A stretch of DNA of 64,000 bases from Prorocentrum cordatum (taxonomy: Eukaryota; Sar; Dinophyceae; Prorocentrales; Prorocentraceae), in contig CAUYUJ010020560.1 in assembly GCA_963575745.1 (NCBI GenBank), forward strand, positions 165,001 to 229,000, given 5' to 3'. Numbering within the stretch: the first letter of the stretch is position 1; every line of letters starts with the position of its first letter. This document shows positions 43,647-55,146 of this stretch, piece after piece. Below the pieces are notes generated by a model, which was not told the origin of the DNA, made no database searches, and worked only from the letters and a program-made list of their open reading frames with translations. The translations under genes and the position numbers were made by a program.

Positions 43647-43796
43647 TGAGTTAAGACGGGAACCTCTGAGAACCGCCGGGCCTGGTGGATGCATCGGGCG
43701 CCGCTGCTGCCTCGGGGCGCCCCGGCGCGCTGTGACGACGTCCATACATGCACCGTACGGGGCCCCAGAAGTCTGAACCCTTTTACCCGGGACCAA

Positions 43797-43973
43797 TACA
43801 GTCAACCCGTACAGTAAGGATGCGCGGTAAGGATGCAAGGGCCTTGGACGCCCATGCCGAGGCTCTTCGAACGGGACTGGCCTTCGAAAGTGGTTGAGAA
43901 TGGGCCGAAGATGACCGAAGAGGCAAGGATGCAAGGGTACCCTTGGGAAGTCGCTCTGTGCGGGTTGACTGTA
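43797..43973. mobile_element. 177-bp element with TACAGTCAACCCG termini
   Basis: Starts TACAGTCAACCCGTACAG and ends CTGTGCGGGTTGACTGTA, an 18-base terminal inverted repeat with one mismatch. The interior holds duplicated AAGGATGCRMGGGTA-like words. A partly related stretch lies at about 22,610-22,780. Confidence 0.72.
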
Positions 43974-44039
43974 CTTCGTCCTGAGGCGTTGTGTTAGGGT
44001 CCTGGGGCCCGGCGAACTCCCCCAAAACCCGAAACCGGA

Positions 44040-44100
44040 GACCCTAAGGTGCAGTAGCGGTTATTTTAATTGCCAACTTTATGTTCGTTATTTTTAACCG
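44040..44100. repeat. CCCTAAGGTGCAGTAGCGGT repeat, copy 1
   Basis: CCCTAAGGTGCAGTAGCGGT then TATTTTAATTGCCA. The reverse complement of 61,505-61,470 carries the same start and TATTTTAACTGCCA. Confidence 0.7.
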
Positions 44101-44460
44101 CCAGGAAAAAACCGCCAATCACAATGAACAGGCGCATATCGTTCTGAATGGGTGCAAACCTCAAGATAAGAGCAAGGGAGGAAGCATCACTGCACTATTT
44201 TTTTCGGCAACGCCCCAACCCCCGTGCATCTTTGATACGATTTTCCGTTCGCCAGCTCAAACCTACTCATTGTCAATGATGTATTCGATCTCTTCGTCTA
44301 TCATACCCGCATCAGGCAATATATGTAACTGGTCGGCCGTTGGACATCATTGGTCCCTGGTAGCCCGCTATGTAATACCAAGATACATGGAACCCCTCCG
44401 AGCTCAGCTGGTTCACCCAGTCATATGTGAGTGAACGGAAAGGGGCTACATCGAGTCTCA
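44100..44460. other. No confident gene
   Basis: A plus frame of 117 codons (44,081-44,434) is open, but it begins in the repeat and shows no domain. Confidence 0.5.
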
Positions 44461-44559
44461 CGTTTGCGTTCAGTAGTGCTGGTCAGCCCTGAGGCGAGGA
44501 TGACCACTAAAAGGATGATGAGGAGGGCGACGAGGAGGACATGGAAGATAAGTAGGAGG

Positions 44560-44850
44560 AGGTGTGGGCGAGGAAGGGGTTGGAAACGGAGGAGGAGGAA
44601 AAGGAGTAGGAGAAAGAGGAGGAGGAGGAGGAGGAGGAGGAATAGGAGGAGGAAGAGTAGGAGGAGAAGGAGGAGGAGGAGGAGGGGGAGGAGGCGAGGA
44701 GGAGGGGGAGGAGGAGGAGGATGGGGGAGGAGGCGGAGGAGAAGGAGGAGGAGGAGGATGAGGAGGAGGAGGATGGGAGGATGAGGAGGATGAGGAGGAC
44801 GAGGAGGACGAGGAGGAGGAGAGGAGGAACAGGAGGGAGGATGATGAGGA
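44560..44850. repeat. GGA microsatellite
   Basis: GGA/GAG triplets with few interruptions. Confidence 0.94.
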
Positions 44851-45294
44851 GAGGAGGACGCGCCTCCCCAAGCGTTTTCCTGATCAATGTGTCGAGGCCC
44901 GCGGACTAGTATGTTCGGCACGTGTTGGCGATCTTCCGAATACTGTGTGTCACGTCCTAAATGAGGCAAGGGTCGCGTCATGACCCGCCCATCCCTTCTC
45001 TCACACAATCACGCCCAATGCACCCCGTCTCCGATTTCCACCATGAGGATTGGACGTATCAGTAGGGGTGAATGGGAGATGGTAGTGGTAGAGGAGGCGG
45101 GTTACGACGCGCCCCGAGCCTCGATCCAGGCAATGGGTTGATGTCACGGCGGTCATTCACACGGTCACGAATAGAAGCCACTGTCCCGAGCCGTGGGCCG
45201 TGCCATCTCGGACGCATGAGCACGCATGGTTCGTCAGTCCTACTCCTGGTGTCGGCGTTGACCAACTCGCAGGGTTGGCTGACGCGGGCTCGGC

Positions 45295-45930
45295 ATGACT
45301 CCTCATCATCATCATCCTCATCATCATCCGCATCCTCCTCATCCTCCTCCTCATCCTTTTCCTCATCCTCCTCATCCTCATCCTCAACCTCTTCCTCCTC
45401 ATCATCATCATCCGCCTCCTCCTCATCCTCCTCCTCATCCTGTTCATCCTCTTCCTCATCATCCTCATCATCCTCATCATCCTCATCCTCATCCTCCTAC
45501 TCGTCCTCATCATCCTCTCTGCGTTCAGCCTCATCTTGCTGCCCCCCGTCATCCACCTCCTCGTCCCCCACATCCTCCTCATCATCGGCATCCTCATCCT
45601 CATCCTCCGCATCCTCATCATCATCCTCACCGTCCTCCGCCTCCGCATGCTCGTTACCATCATCGTGCGTATCATCATCCTCATCCCCATCATCGTCATC
45701 ATCCTCCTCTTCATCATCCTCCTCATCCTCCCTATCCCCATCATCCTCCTCCGCGTTCTCCTCCTCATCCTATTCATCCTCCTCATCATCCTCCACATCC
45801 TCATCATCATCATCATCATCATCCTCATCCTCCCAATCTTCATCATCCTCATCCTCATCGTCCTCCGCCCCTTCCTCCTCATCATCCTCCTCCTCCTTCT
45901 ACTCCTCATCCTCATCGTCCTCATATCACT
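45295..45930. repeat. CAT-CCT hexamer-rich microsatellite
   Basis: About 630 bases of TCATCCTCATCC. Poly-Ser, His/Pro and Ile/Leu frames up to 357 codons are repeat artefacts. Confidence 0.95.
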
Positions 45931-46121
45931 ACTTCTCTGGGGCCCAATGGGCGTGCCTTGTGTTCGAAGGTGGGTGGCGCAATATACGCACCGAGTCGCT
46001 GCCAATAAAGGCGGCAGCGATGGCCCCCATGTTTGCACACGCGGACCCAATTGCACAGGGCGCGCACTCAAATAAGATTAAACATGCAGTATACACAATG
46101 GCGCCCAGTGGTGGCAACAGC

Positions 46122-46180
46122 GACCCGCCGTTGACCCGCCGTTGACCTGCCGTTGACCCGCCGTTGACCCACCATTGACC
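46122..46180 (+). repeat. 11-bp GTTGACCCGCC minisatellite
   Basis: Five copies of GTTGACCYGCC/CATTGACCYAC. Same family, same orientation, as arrays at 47.55, 58.8 and 60.2 kb; opposite to 52.6-52.9 kb. Confidence 0.88.
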
Positions 46181-46311
46181 TCATTGGGCCCCCGCGGGTG
46201 CTCGACCAGGCGCCTTTGTGAGTTACTGCAATCGCGCCATGCGGCGCGACCTAGTTCAAACAGCGACAGTATGTGCGAGCGTGCGCTAGTGTTGGCTGCC
46301 GCCTCCGCTGC

Positions 46312-46447
<136 letters not shown>

Positions 46448-46544
46448 GTAGCCGTTGTATAATAAATTGCGTGGTGCTTGCGATATTGATGTTGCGGGGT
46501 CGGGCAGAGGAGGCGGCTGCTATCTAGTGTTCAGAGCAGTAGCC

Positions 46545-47514
46545 CTAGTCAGACTCGTCGTCGATGGCCGCGGAAGGGTTCTTCAGAATGAACACTGCTG
46601 CTGCTGCAATTGCCTCCACGAGCTCGTCTGGGTACTGCTCTGATGCCTTTTGCGATTTCGAAGCGTTGACCCACACTCCCTTCTTGCTGCCCCACCCCTT
46701 CTTATCGACTGACGGCTCGAAGACGAGCGGCTGGTCGTCGGAGTCGTCGTCATCGGGGCCAGCGGTCTTGCGGCGCTTCCGAGTCTCGGTGTAAAGAGGT
46801 GCAACGCCATCTGCAGCCTGGGGGGCCCGCTCTCTCGCACTCGGCTGGCAACTCACGAGCTGTCCTGGTAGTCGTATTTCGGTTCCATGGCCCAATCAAT
46901 CCACCACGCGCGACCCCTCCCCAAGCACCGCAATGGCGCTAGCGACACACCAGGACAGCATGCGAGTTGCCACGGGAATGGTTGGCGCTTGGGTGAATGG
47001 GAGGGCGAGGAGGAAGACGAAGGAGGAAGAGGACGAGTAACGGGCATTTGTCATTGGTGCTACTAAGGAGTAGACCGACGAGGGGGCGCAGGGGGATCAG
47101 GATGAGGATGAGGAGGAGGAGGATGAGGAGGAGGATGAGGAGGAAGAGCGGGGGAGGAGGAGGAGGACACGGAGGAGTTGATCGCCAGTAGTTACACCCC
47201 TCCGCATCCTGTTCCTCAGTCCTCCTCCTAACCCTCTTCGCCAGTATCCTCCCTCTCCGCACCCGCGTCGCACCCTCCTAACATGTTTCGGTTCTAGTCA
47301 CCCACTGCTGCCCATAATCCGTCTCGTATGGTTCCGCTCCACTGTCCGTCATCGCCCCGCATTGATGCATACTCAACGTTTCGTCGTCGTCGTCGTTGTC
47401 GTCGTCGTCGTCGTCGTCATCGTCCTCGTCCTCGTCCTCGTCCTCGTCGTCATCGGCGTTGTCGTCGTCGCACTCGTCGTCGTCGTCGTCGGCGTCGTCG
47501 TCGTCGTCGTCGTA

Positions 47515-47546
<32 letters not shown>

Positions 47547-48933
47547 CGCAACGTTGACCTACCATTGACCCGCCATTGACCCACCATCGACCCCCTCAGT
47601 AGCGTCTCCTCTCAGCGACTACCTCCGCCTCCGCCTCAGCCTCCCCCGTCCTCCTCCAAATCACGTTCTTTCCCACATTCGACTTCCTCTGTGCCTTGAG
47701 CTTGGCATCGGCGTCGCACTGCGTGCAGTGGAGATACTTCATGAAGAGTTCGGTGGGCCACGTGCAATAGATCTCGAAAGGCTTCCTGCTGGGCGCCCCG
47801 AAGAAGCCTGCGTACGTAATGCATCGAATTGCTCCCGTAAATCGGAGTGTAGCGGCCATGGGCGAATAGACGTACATCATCGAGTTGAGCGGCTGCTCGA
47901 TGCACGCGTACACACCCCGCATAGCGCACAGCCCAAACAGGTAGGACCTCCCCTCCGCCCTGTCGCTGGCTATATATGGTAGCACGCGGGAGTGCGTAGT
48001 GCGTGCCACCACCATATTACGAGCGTTGGACTGCGATGTGCGAGCGCACGCGCCCGCGTGCAGGGACACGCGCGACATGCACAGTGCAGATATAATATCG
48101 TCGATCGGCATTGCAACTGCGCGGTCTCCACTTGGGCGCGCCAAGAGATACCCAGCCAATGAGCAGCACAGATGCGCGCGCGTGCGCGCGCGACCGTGCA
48201 CGCGCACAACCCCGCACGTATCATCATGACACTCACAGTATGCATCACACACACACGCGCGCACGCACACACACACTCCTCCACCTCCTCTCCCAATTTT
48301 GTTTTATACAAGCCAACGCTGCTACCATGACACGTGCACATCCAACAGCTGACAAAACACCATCTGGCTAACGTGCTGCCCCCCCCCCCCCCGACGTAAT
48401 ATGCGCAATGCAATTGCCTTCCCGTACGTCGGTTCTGGTAGTATCTCCATATGGATACGAGTTGGATCTCTTGGAGCGCAGCCTGCAGACACCGACCCAT
48501 GAAGAGCACTGCGGCGAGAACCACACTGTGCCGCCAGCAACCATCGCAGCAACGCGTACAATCGTATAGATGAAGCCCTCGATGGTGGTGACGTCCTCGA
48601 AGGATCGGCCAGACTTCCTCTCCACAGCAACCGTGCTGTATCCCATGCTCTTCAATAACTTTGCCGTGCCCGATGCTCCGCTGAATACTTCGAGAAATTG
48701 GCAGCAACGGTGCATCGTGGGAATCAAACGCTGCACCCGCTTCACAACGGCCGTGAACACACAAGGGTCGATGCCGTCGCCCTGGCACAACGTATAATCG
48801 GGGGGGGGAACTCTCTGCTTACACGTTTGGCGATCCTCGACCTCACAATGTCGACTTCGTCGAGTTGGAAGGTCTCTGCATGCACCGCTGAGGCTGCGCA
48901 GATTCCCGCCAGCAGCAGCACGACGCGCGACAT
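46545..48933 (-). CDS. Methyltransferase-fold protein (dinoflagellate DNA-MTase-like family), spliced
   Basis: ATG at 48,933-48,931 starts MSRVVLLLAGICAASAVHAE, a signal-peptide-like N-terminus. Exon 1 (37 codons) ends at 48,823; a 41-nt intron (GTAAGC to TGTGCCAG, 48,822-48,782) leads in phase to exon 2. There FLEVFSGASGTAKLLKSMGY has the look of an SAM-binding motif I, and VWFSPQCSSWVGVCRLRSKR sits where C5-MTase-like families have a Pro-Cys motif. A later exon (about 47,970-47,600) reads LFGLCAMRGVYACIEQPLNS then YAGFFGAPSRKPFEIYCTWP. The last (46,814-46,545) reads GWGSKKGVWVNASKSQKASE then QYPDELVEAIAAAA. These blocks keep the order of a family common in dinoflagellate gene models; its activity is unproven. 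Middle splice sites are not all fixed, and a 47.4-47.6 kb GTC array lies in a presumed intron. Confidence 0.68.
47384..47600. repeat. GTC microsatellite plus short GTTGACC minisatellite
   Basis: GTC triplets to about 47,550, then GTTGACCTACC, ATTGACCCGCC, ATTGACCCACC and ATCGACC. Lies within the presumed last intron of the methyltransferase-like gene. Confidence 0.88.
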
Positions 48934-48939
48934 GGCGGC

Positions 48940-50834
48940 TCAGTGCCCAGGAAGGAGCGGTAAGCTGCCTGCGCCAGCACCGTAAATGTATGCATTAAGA
49001 TTGAGCCTGCCCTGAATGTCGAACATCGTGAAAATGCGAATCTCTAGGTTCACTCTGTGCGCGAACTGCGCAAGATTTCTGAGGCACACATTCAACCCCT
49101 CGCCTGTGAATGTCGTGTAAAGCTTGGGCGAGCCATGAAACACGGTCCTTGGGAACCAAACCAGAAACGGTGGGGCGGGGGGGCATGGCCTGGCGTTAAC
49201 GGCAGGGTAGTGTTGGCCCGTGTTTCTCTGACCCCTTTCACGCCGCCATCCATACAACCCCGAACGCGTGCTAGATGTATATTGGATTTGCGCCCCGCGA
49301 GCTACCAGAATGGCCATGTCCCCCCCCCCCCCCCCCAGTTCGAAGCCGCACAGTCCTGTCAGCTAAATGCACGAGTAGGTGATGTTTCGGCACATGTCTG
49401 ACACCTGAGGCCCTGCAGGCCCTGAGAAATATGCACGCGAGCCCCACCAGGTGGTCGCGTTGTGCCTCCGTGACAACATAGTTCATAGTTCGAATTGCTT
49501 GTATAAGCTGCGACATCGAATCACCAGCTAATATGAACTCAGCGGAATACACAGCTGCCCCACCAGACTCCCGAAGCTTGGAAAGCGCAAATTCCAATAG
49601 GATTCCGATCTCGCTTGCCTTGGCAGTCAATTTACCCCCAGGGTGGATAAGGCTCTCCTCAGTGCAGTCGGCACCACCCCCCAACATCCCGAATGTCAAC
49701 TGCGATACTCGACGCTCGGGTGGAATCTCTGCTCTAGCCTCCCAAACCTTCATATCAGCGACCAGACGTCGAAGACCTAGCTCCAATTTTGAATCCTTCG
49801 TCCCCATGCACCCCCACGGGTTCTTCACCAGAATGCGCCAGAATGCGCTGCACGTCCATCTCATCAACGGGCCGTAATACACTGTATGGAGCGAGTCTAT
49901 CGCCAGCGTGCGAACAGGGTTGCTCGAGAGCGACACGCAAAACAACGGGCATCTATGATTTACAGGATCGATCTTCGCCCTATCTGCATATCGAGTCCTC
50001 CAGAATGTGATATTGAATGGCAGTTTCTGTGTGTGTATAGCACCAATATCGGGCAGCTCAACTGATGGATCGACCCTGTCCCCAACCTCCAGCGAAACCC
50101 CCGAAACTATGACTTCGCGAACAATCACCCGTCCCGTGTGTTTACCTCCTTTCATCCAAGATAGATTCCCCAGCACTAGCCACCTATGTTCCTCGGTTGA
50201 TATACGCACAACACGCTCGCACAGGCGGCATGATGCTTCGTAATCGTCCTCTGTGCGCATTGGCCACGGGAGGTACCCAGGGCCTATGTGGTGGTCCATG
50301 GCGTGTAGATCCCAAGTTGTAAGGGAACAGAATTGGCAAGGCGAAAAACTGCTCTGCCAATTTGACATGCCCAGTGTCTTGCTATGCTCTGCCCAGTCCC
50401 CCTTGATCCGCGCGCCGCCGTTTGATGGGCAACTAGCGTGCAAGTAGGTCGCCTAGAGATGGGGCATGTGTAGGAAAGATGGGGCGGGTGGGACGTCCGC
50501 GGTTGTTGCCATGGGGGGCGCTGGCGGGGGGGGGCACGGTCACCTACTGGGCCGCGGGGAGGGCGAGTGGGAGCAAGCAGGGGTCGCGCCTGACCGACGA
50601 GGAGCGCGCTGGTAGAGGTAGACATATAGTAAATGCAGGGAGGGCTAGTGATGACGATATTCAGGGCGGCGACCATGAGGATCGCATAAGATGACAGAGG
50701 GCGGCCGCGGGGACGATGCCGACGAGGATGAGAGGGATGCCAATGAGGATGAGAGGTGGATGATGAGGAGTACGAGGACGAGGACGAGGAGGAGTGTGGG
50801 TTATCAGCGCAGCTCTCTCTCTCTCTCTCTCTCG

Positions 50835-50899
<65 letters not shown>

Positions 50900-52140
50900 C
50901 TCTCTCTAGCTCCGTCTATCGCGCTCTCTCTGTCTCTATCTCTCACATCCATTTCTTCAATGTCCTCTATCATACCTTCTCTTCATACCATCCCTCATCG
51001 TCGTCCTCGCCCTCCCTCCTACCCTCCTCTTGCATCGCTCCCCCATCCGTTGCCGCCGCGAGACGGCGTGTCTGCAAACGTTCGCGACCTCCTTTTACCC
51101 GCAAGTGCGGGGTGCTACATAGTCTGCCCAGGAGCGACGGCAAGAGAATGATGGGATGGGGGGGGGTGATGAGATGAGAGGATGAGAGGATGGGAATGAT
51201 GGGATGGGATCTCACTCATCACCCACGCCACCTCCCTACCTCGCGTTGGTTCAAAGCTGGGGCTGGCGGAAACTGCGAAGCGACATGAATCCAGAGGAGG
51301 CAACATTTGGGAAATTGAGAACGGATAGACAATGGGTCATCTTTCTTCCACTCCGTGCCGTCGTGCCGACAAGGTGGCGAGCAACCTCGCATAAGCGCCT
51401 CGAACATCCAAGCAATGGCCTGCAGTGCTGGCCATTTTGAGCACCACCCCTTGCGCCCACACTTGCATTCATCTGATTTCAAGATAACGCCGACGACGTG
51501 TCGTTTGCCAGTGAGGAGGTTGATCACCCAAAACCCCGTAATGGTGTCTGCCCGCCCTCCCACGCCCGATGTGCACACAACCCCGTCGAGATACAGCCCC
51601 AACGGTACTGGAGGAGTATCACCAGCATCGGCCGCCCGCTGTACGTCTGGATGGGATGAATAACACGGAAGGTCTAGCACGCTTTCTTCTCGCGTGTCGG
51701 GGTCTTGCCGCAGGGGGTCCATCGAGGTATTGTCGGATTCAAGTTCTTCGGCGATACTCGTCCAGACCGCCCGAAACGGAATATCCCTGACAGATCGTAA
51801 AGGCGCCCCCCTCAAGTTACACGGGGTGGGAACGAAATATAGTTTGTCTGCCACGGGTAATCTAGTGTCCAGGAACCTCTGGCATGCCCCGCTCTGTTTC
51901 CCAGGCTCCATCATGTACGTGCTAAATGGGCCGCCCATAACACCTGATTGGTGACAGTAATGGCACAGCACGCATAAGTCGTGCGCCGTCAGCTTGGCGG
52001 TCGCATACAAACTGATCAAATATTTGAGAAGCTCGGAACCTGCATTGCGACGTTGCTGCCGCGCCCGCGGGTCCCCTCCAGGAACCCATACTTGGCGATT
52101 TCTGCGCTTGAGACGCGCGTTCAAACGCTTGGGGGGCATG
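48940..52140 (-). CDS. Transposase-like protein (RNase H-fold type suspected), spliced
   Basis: ATG at 52,140-52,138 starts MPPKRLNARLKRRNRQVWVP, then SELLKYLISLYATAKLTAHD. Exon 1 (to about 51,300) contains VPLGLYLDGVVCTSGVGGRA, TDTITGFWVINLL without break and KCGRKGWCSKWPALQAIAWM. Exon 2 (about 50,440-49,340) has RIKGDWAEHSKTLGMSNWQS, CQFC, HRCPLFCVSLSSNPVRTLAI then DSLHTVYYGPLMRW, and VPKHHLLVHLADR. Exon 3 (to the stop at 48,940) has FHGSPKLYTTFTGEGLNVCL then RNLAQFAHRV. The Asp in LYLDG, the Asp in KGDWAEH and the Glu in TGEGLN are candidate catalytic residues; this is inference. The family is abundant in dinoflagellate gene models. The first intron holds a TC microsatellite; exact junctions are uncertain. 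The stop is 6 bp upstream of the methyltransferase-like ATG. Confidence 0.72.
50815..50912. repeat. TC microsatellite
   Basis: TCTCTC tract inside the first intron of the transposase-like gene. Confidence 0.95.
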
Positions 52141-52639
52141 GTGCAAAACCCTTGCGAGCCAGTGCGGCTAGTTACACAACTGTTGCAAAGTGCGAACGCA
52201 CACACACATGCACACACACATGCATTGCAAAATACTGAGCGCCCAAACACCCCGCGGAGGCAATGTTGTTGCGGCGCCCCGAGGAATCTGATGTTACAGC
52301 GCAGGACGCTCACCTCGATGGTGAGAAACTGTCGTTACCGATCAGCCCCCCTGACGAGTTCCTCAACAACATCTAAAACCCCGCTGTTGTTTATCAATGC
52401 CTTGATTGGCGAGCTTCGCCGCTAGCAGCGGCAGCATAATGCGACACGTGGCCATTGCGGCTCGAAAAGCCAGAGCACGGGCCAGCCCAAGCGTCACAAA
52501 CTGCTGGCAATCTTGAAGCGGGCCCGAGCGGGCGCACGGCGCGTAAGTTTCCTGGATATCCCCACACCAGGCTACATGATGATGGCAGAGATCCAACGTG
52601 GCGACGCGGAACGACCCCATATGGTGCCCACGGGGGCTC

Positions 52640-52915
52640 CACAGGGCCAGGAGGAGGGTCAACGGGGGGTAAACGGGGGGTAAACGGGGGGCCAACGGTG
52701 CTCCACATGGCCTGGATGAGGGCCAACGGGGGGTCAACGGTAGGTCAACGGTAGGTCAACGGTAGGTCAACGGTCGGTCAACGGTGGGAGGTCAACGGTG
52801 GTCAACGCACGATCCCTGTGAAATAACAGGGTCCGAGAGCTAGGTCAACGCTAGGTCAACGCTAGGTCAACGGTAGGTCAACGCCCCTAGGTCAACGGTA
52901 GGTCAACGGTGTGTT
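52640..52915 (-). repeat. 11-bp GGTCAACGGTA minisatellite (reverse orientation)
   Basis: Over a dozen units of GGTCAACGGTA, GGTCAACGCTA and GGTAAACGGGG; reverse complement of the GTTGACC arrays. It lies 0.5-0.8 kb upstream of the transposase-like ATG. A short palindrome CCCTGTGAAATAACAGGG sits at 52,812-52,829. Confidence 0.9.
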
Positions 52916-53318
52916 TTCGGTGCCCGGAGGGGGTACAACGGGTGTCAACAGTGTTTTTCCGGTGGGTCAATGGGTGGTTGACGTGAAAACGCCCTTAAAT
53001 GTTCGTCAGCACGACGACGAAACACAAGAGTCCACTACCATTTGCAGTTGGCGGCAAAGCGTAAGCTGTGCAATCGCATGCTACACCGATCGGAGCTTCC
53101 CCAGCTGCCGCCATGAACGAGCCCCGCTTCTCGCATCATGGCCAGGCATATGTAAACATGCAGCGCGGCACTCTGGAACCCCTGACATCCCAGCTTTCCC
53201 CATCCTACTCCACTCCCAATCCTTCCCAGTTCACTCCGTGCGCTGCGCTACACTGCTCCTCGGCGCAGCGCCCTGGCACAAAAGAAGGCCCACTTCGGTG
53301 TCAGCTCACTGGCACCGT

Positions 53319-53930
53319 CTAAGCACCGCCACCCTGCATGGCGCCCTTCTGCTCCCTCAGCTGCTTGGACGACATGAGGTACTGGATCTGGTTCGTCAGG
53401 GTGTCCAGGAGGTCGGACATGCCGATGGCTTCCTCGACCGCGGTGTAGAACGTCAGCTCGGCAGTCTTCTTCTTGTAGTTGTTCCAGTCGTCCATCATCA
53501 AGTCGGGCAGGTTGGGGCTGTCGGAGACGTAATCCCTCACGGCCTGCAGACTCGACTTGAGGTCACCAACCATATCGGGGCCCTTGGCGAACGCCCAGCT
53601 GGCGTCAGTGGAAATCATCGTCTCCAGCGTTCCCGCCTGGGCCGTCACCGAGGCGAACTTCGTGACCAAAGCCCTGGCAAGCTTGACCTTCTCAGCGTCC
53701 GTGCCTGGTGTGGCCGTCTGGCGGGCTGCAGCCTTGCTCTTGGTCTTGCCCTTGGCCCTCGCCTTCGGCTTGCCCCCCGCCAGCCCCGCGCATGCGCCCT
53801 GGGCGCGGGCGGCACCGCCGCTCGCCGCGGCCCCACTGCCGCTCCCCGCGGCCCCACTGCCTCCCGCCGCCACCGTGTCGGCGGCGGCGCCGCCGCGGGA
53901 GCGCTTGTTGGGTGGCTCCTCCAGGCGCGG
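53319..53930 (-). CDS. Dinoflagellate-specific hypothetical protein, last exon (KRSRGG...)
   Basis: The exon begins at or after GAGCCACCCAACAAGCGC (about 53,927) with PPNKRSRGGAAADTV, a Gly/Ala-rich linker and a Lys-rich KPKARAKGKTKSKAA tract. A helical domain follows: DAEKVKLARALVTKFASVTA, GTLETMISTDASWAFAKGPD, LPDLMMDDWNNYKKKTAELT, and SDLLDTLTNQIQYLMSSKQL before the stop at 53,319. Such Lys-rich linker plus helical domain proteins are frequent, uncharacterised members of dinoflagellate gene sets. The basic stretch suggests a nuclear location, which is inference. An in-frame TGA just upstream of 53,935 means an acceptor or alternative start lies there. An upstream exon may be the Asp-rich frame starting at ATG 54,823. 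Confidence 0.6.
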   Translation of the reverse strand, partial: PRLEEPPNKRSRGGAAADTVAAGGSGAAGSGSGAAASGGAARAQGACAGLAGGKPKARAKGKTKSKAAARQTATPGTDAEKVKLARALVTKFASVTAQAGTLETMISTDASWAFAKGPDMVGDLKSSLQAVRDYVSDSPNLPDLMMDDWNNYKKKTAELTFYTAVEEAIGMSDLLDTLTNQIQYLMSSKQLREQKGAMQGGGA

Positions 53931-53984
53931 TCATGCCATCCACCTTCTCTCCCACATATCCTCAATCGATTTCCCCCCGCTCAT

Positions 53985-54185
53985 CCTCCTCATCCTCCTC
54001 CTCCTCCTCCTCCTCCTCATCCCCCTCCTCTCCCTCCTCCTTTCCTCCTCCTCCTCCTCCCTCTCATCCTCCTCCTCCTCCTCCTCCTCCTCCTCTCCTC
54101 CTCCTCCTCCTCCTCCTCCTCCTCCTCCTCCTCCTCCCCCCCTCCTCCTCATCCTCCTCTTCATCCTCCTCATCCTCCTCTTCTT
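53985..54185. repeat. CTC microsatellite
   Basis: CTC triplets in the presumed intron upstream of the KRSR exon. Confidence 0.93.
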
Positions 54186-54359
54186 CCTTCTCGGTGGGGT
54201 AGGGGGATCGAGCATGTCAATCAGGGGGCCCCGAGAACTTAGCGGCGGCGGAGGCGAGGAAGACGAGGAGGAAGAGGGTATTGATGAGGGGGTTGGCGAG
54301 AGACGAGCAGGGAGGGACGTAGCAAGTGTAGACCCATGAGCCATGCTGCCCTCCTATAG

Positions 54360-54361
<2 letters not shown>

Positions 54362-54391
<30 letters not shown>

Positions 54392-54420
54392 TGTCGTCGT
54401 CGTCGTCGTCGTCGTTGCTG
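54362..54420. repeat. CGT microsatellite
   Basis: CGTCGTCGTC run in the presumed intron. Confidence 0.9.
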
Positions 54421-54557
54421 CCGCCCCCTCGCAGCAGCAGTAGAGAAGTCACGGGAGGAGGGTCATGGGCAGCGGCGGCAGCAGGATGCGGCGATGAGGA
54501 TCAGGAGCAGCGGTGACAGCAGGATGCGGCGAGGGGTCACAGCGGTCCTCACCCTCT

Positions 54558-54718
54558 GCGCCTGCGCCAGCGCCGTCGGCAGGGATCGCCTCCCCCACTC
54601 CGCGGCGCGCGCGCCGCGCTGTGCGTGCGCTCCCTATCGTCGACGATTCTGAGTTGTCGGCGTCGTCGTCGTCGTCGTTGTCGTCGTCTTCGTCGTCGTG
54701 GTCTTCGTGGTCTTCGTG

Positions 54719-54754
<36 letters not shown>

Positions 54755-54823
54755 CGTGTCGTCGTCGACGTCGACGTCGTCGTCGTCGGCGTCGTCGTAG
54801 ACGAGGAGAGCGAGATGAACCAT
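54558..54823 (-). CDS. Possible 5' exon, Asp-rich, of the KRSR gene
   Basis: ATG at 54,823 opens MVHLALLVYDDADDDDVDVD, then a long Asp/Glu/His run encoded by the GTC microsatellite, then NSESSTIGSARTARRARRGV and ADGAGAGAEG just before a good donor, GTGAGG, at about 54,558. The link to the exon at 53.9 kb is inferred from strand, spacing and the usual acidic-then-basic layout. The phases of donor and acceptor as chosen do not match, so either the acceptor is wrong or these are separate. Confidence 0.35.
54655..54800. repeat. GTC microsatellite
   Basis: CGTCGTCGTC with TCTTCGTGG interruptions; overlaps the Asp-rich frame on minus. Confidence 0.9.
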
Positions 54824-55146
54824 GACGAGTAGGCGTCGGAGGATGGGGATGTCACTACGGAGGAGACGGAGGCTGCGTGACCAAAGATGCTGGGATTATC
54901 GGCGCATGGGGCCGATCACGTCGGTCACTAAGATGAGAACGGGAATGGGGATGTGATGATCACGATATGATGGTGATGTTGATCACGATATGGTCGACGT
55001 GATGTAATGGGGGTAGTGATCGATCAGCATGGGGTCTATTGGGGATGGTGGACGATGTGATTATTAAAGTGTTTTCGTATGCTGACAGCTACTCCTGCAA
55101 CGAACTGTTCAAGTGCACCGACTGTCCTGCTACGTACACATGTGGC

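Noticed and set aside
45072-46145. 357-codon plus-strand frame of poly-Ser
   Set aside because: Encoded wholly by TCATCC repeats; other frames of the same DNA are equally long. No domain and no splice context.
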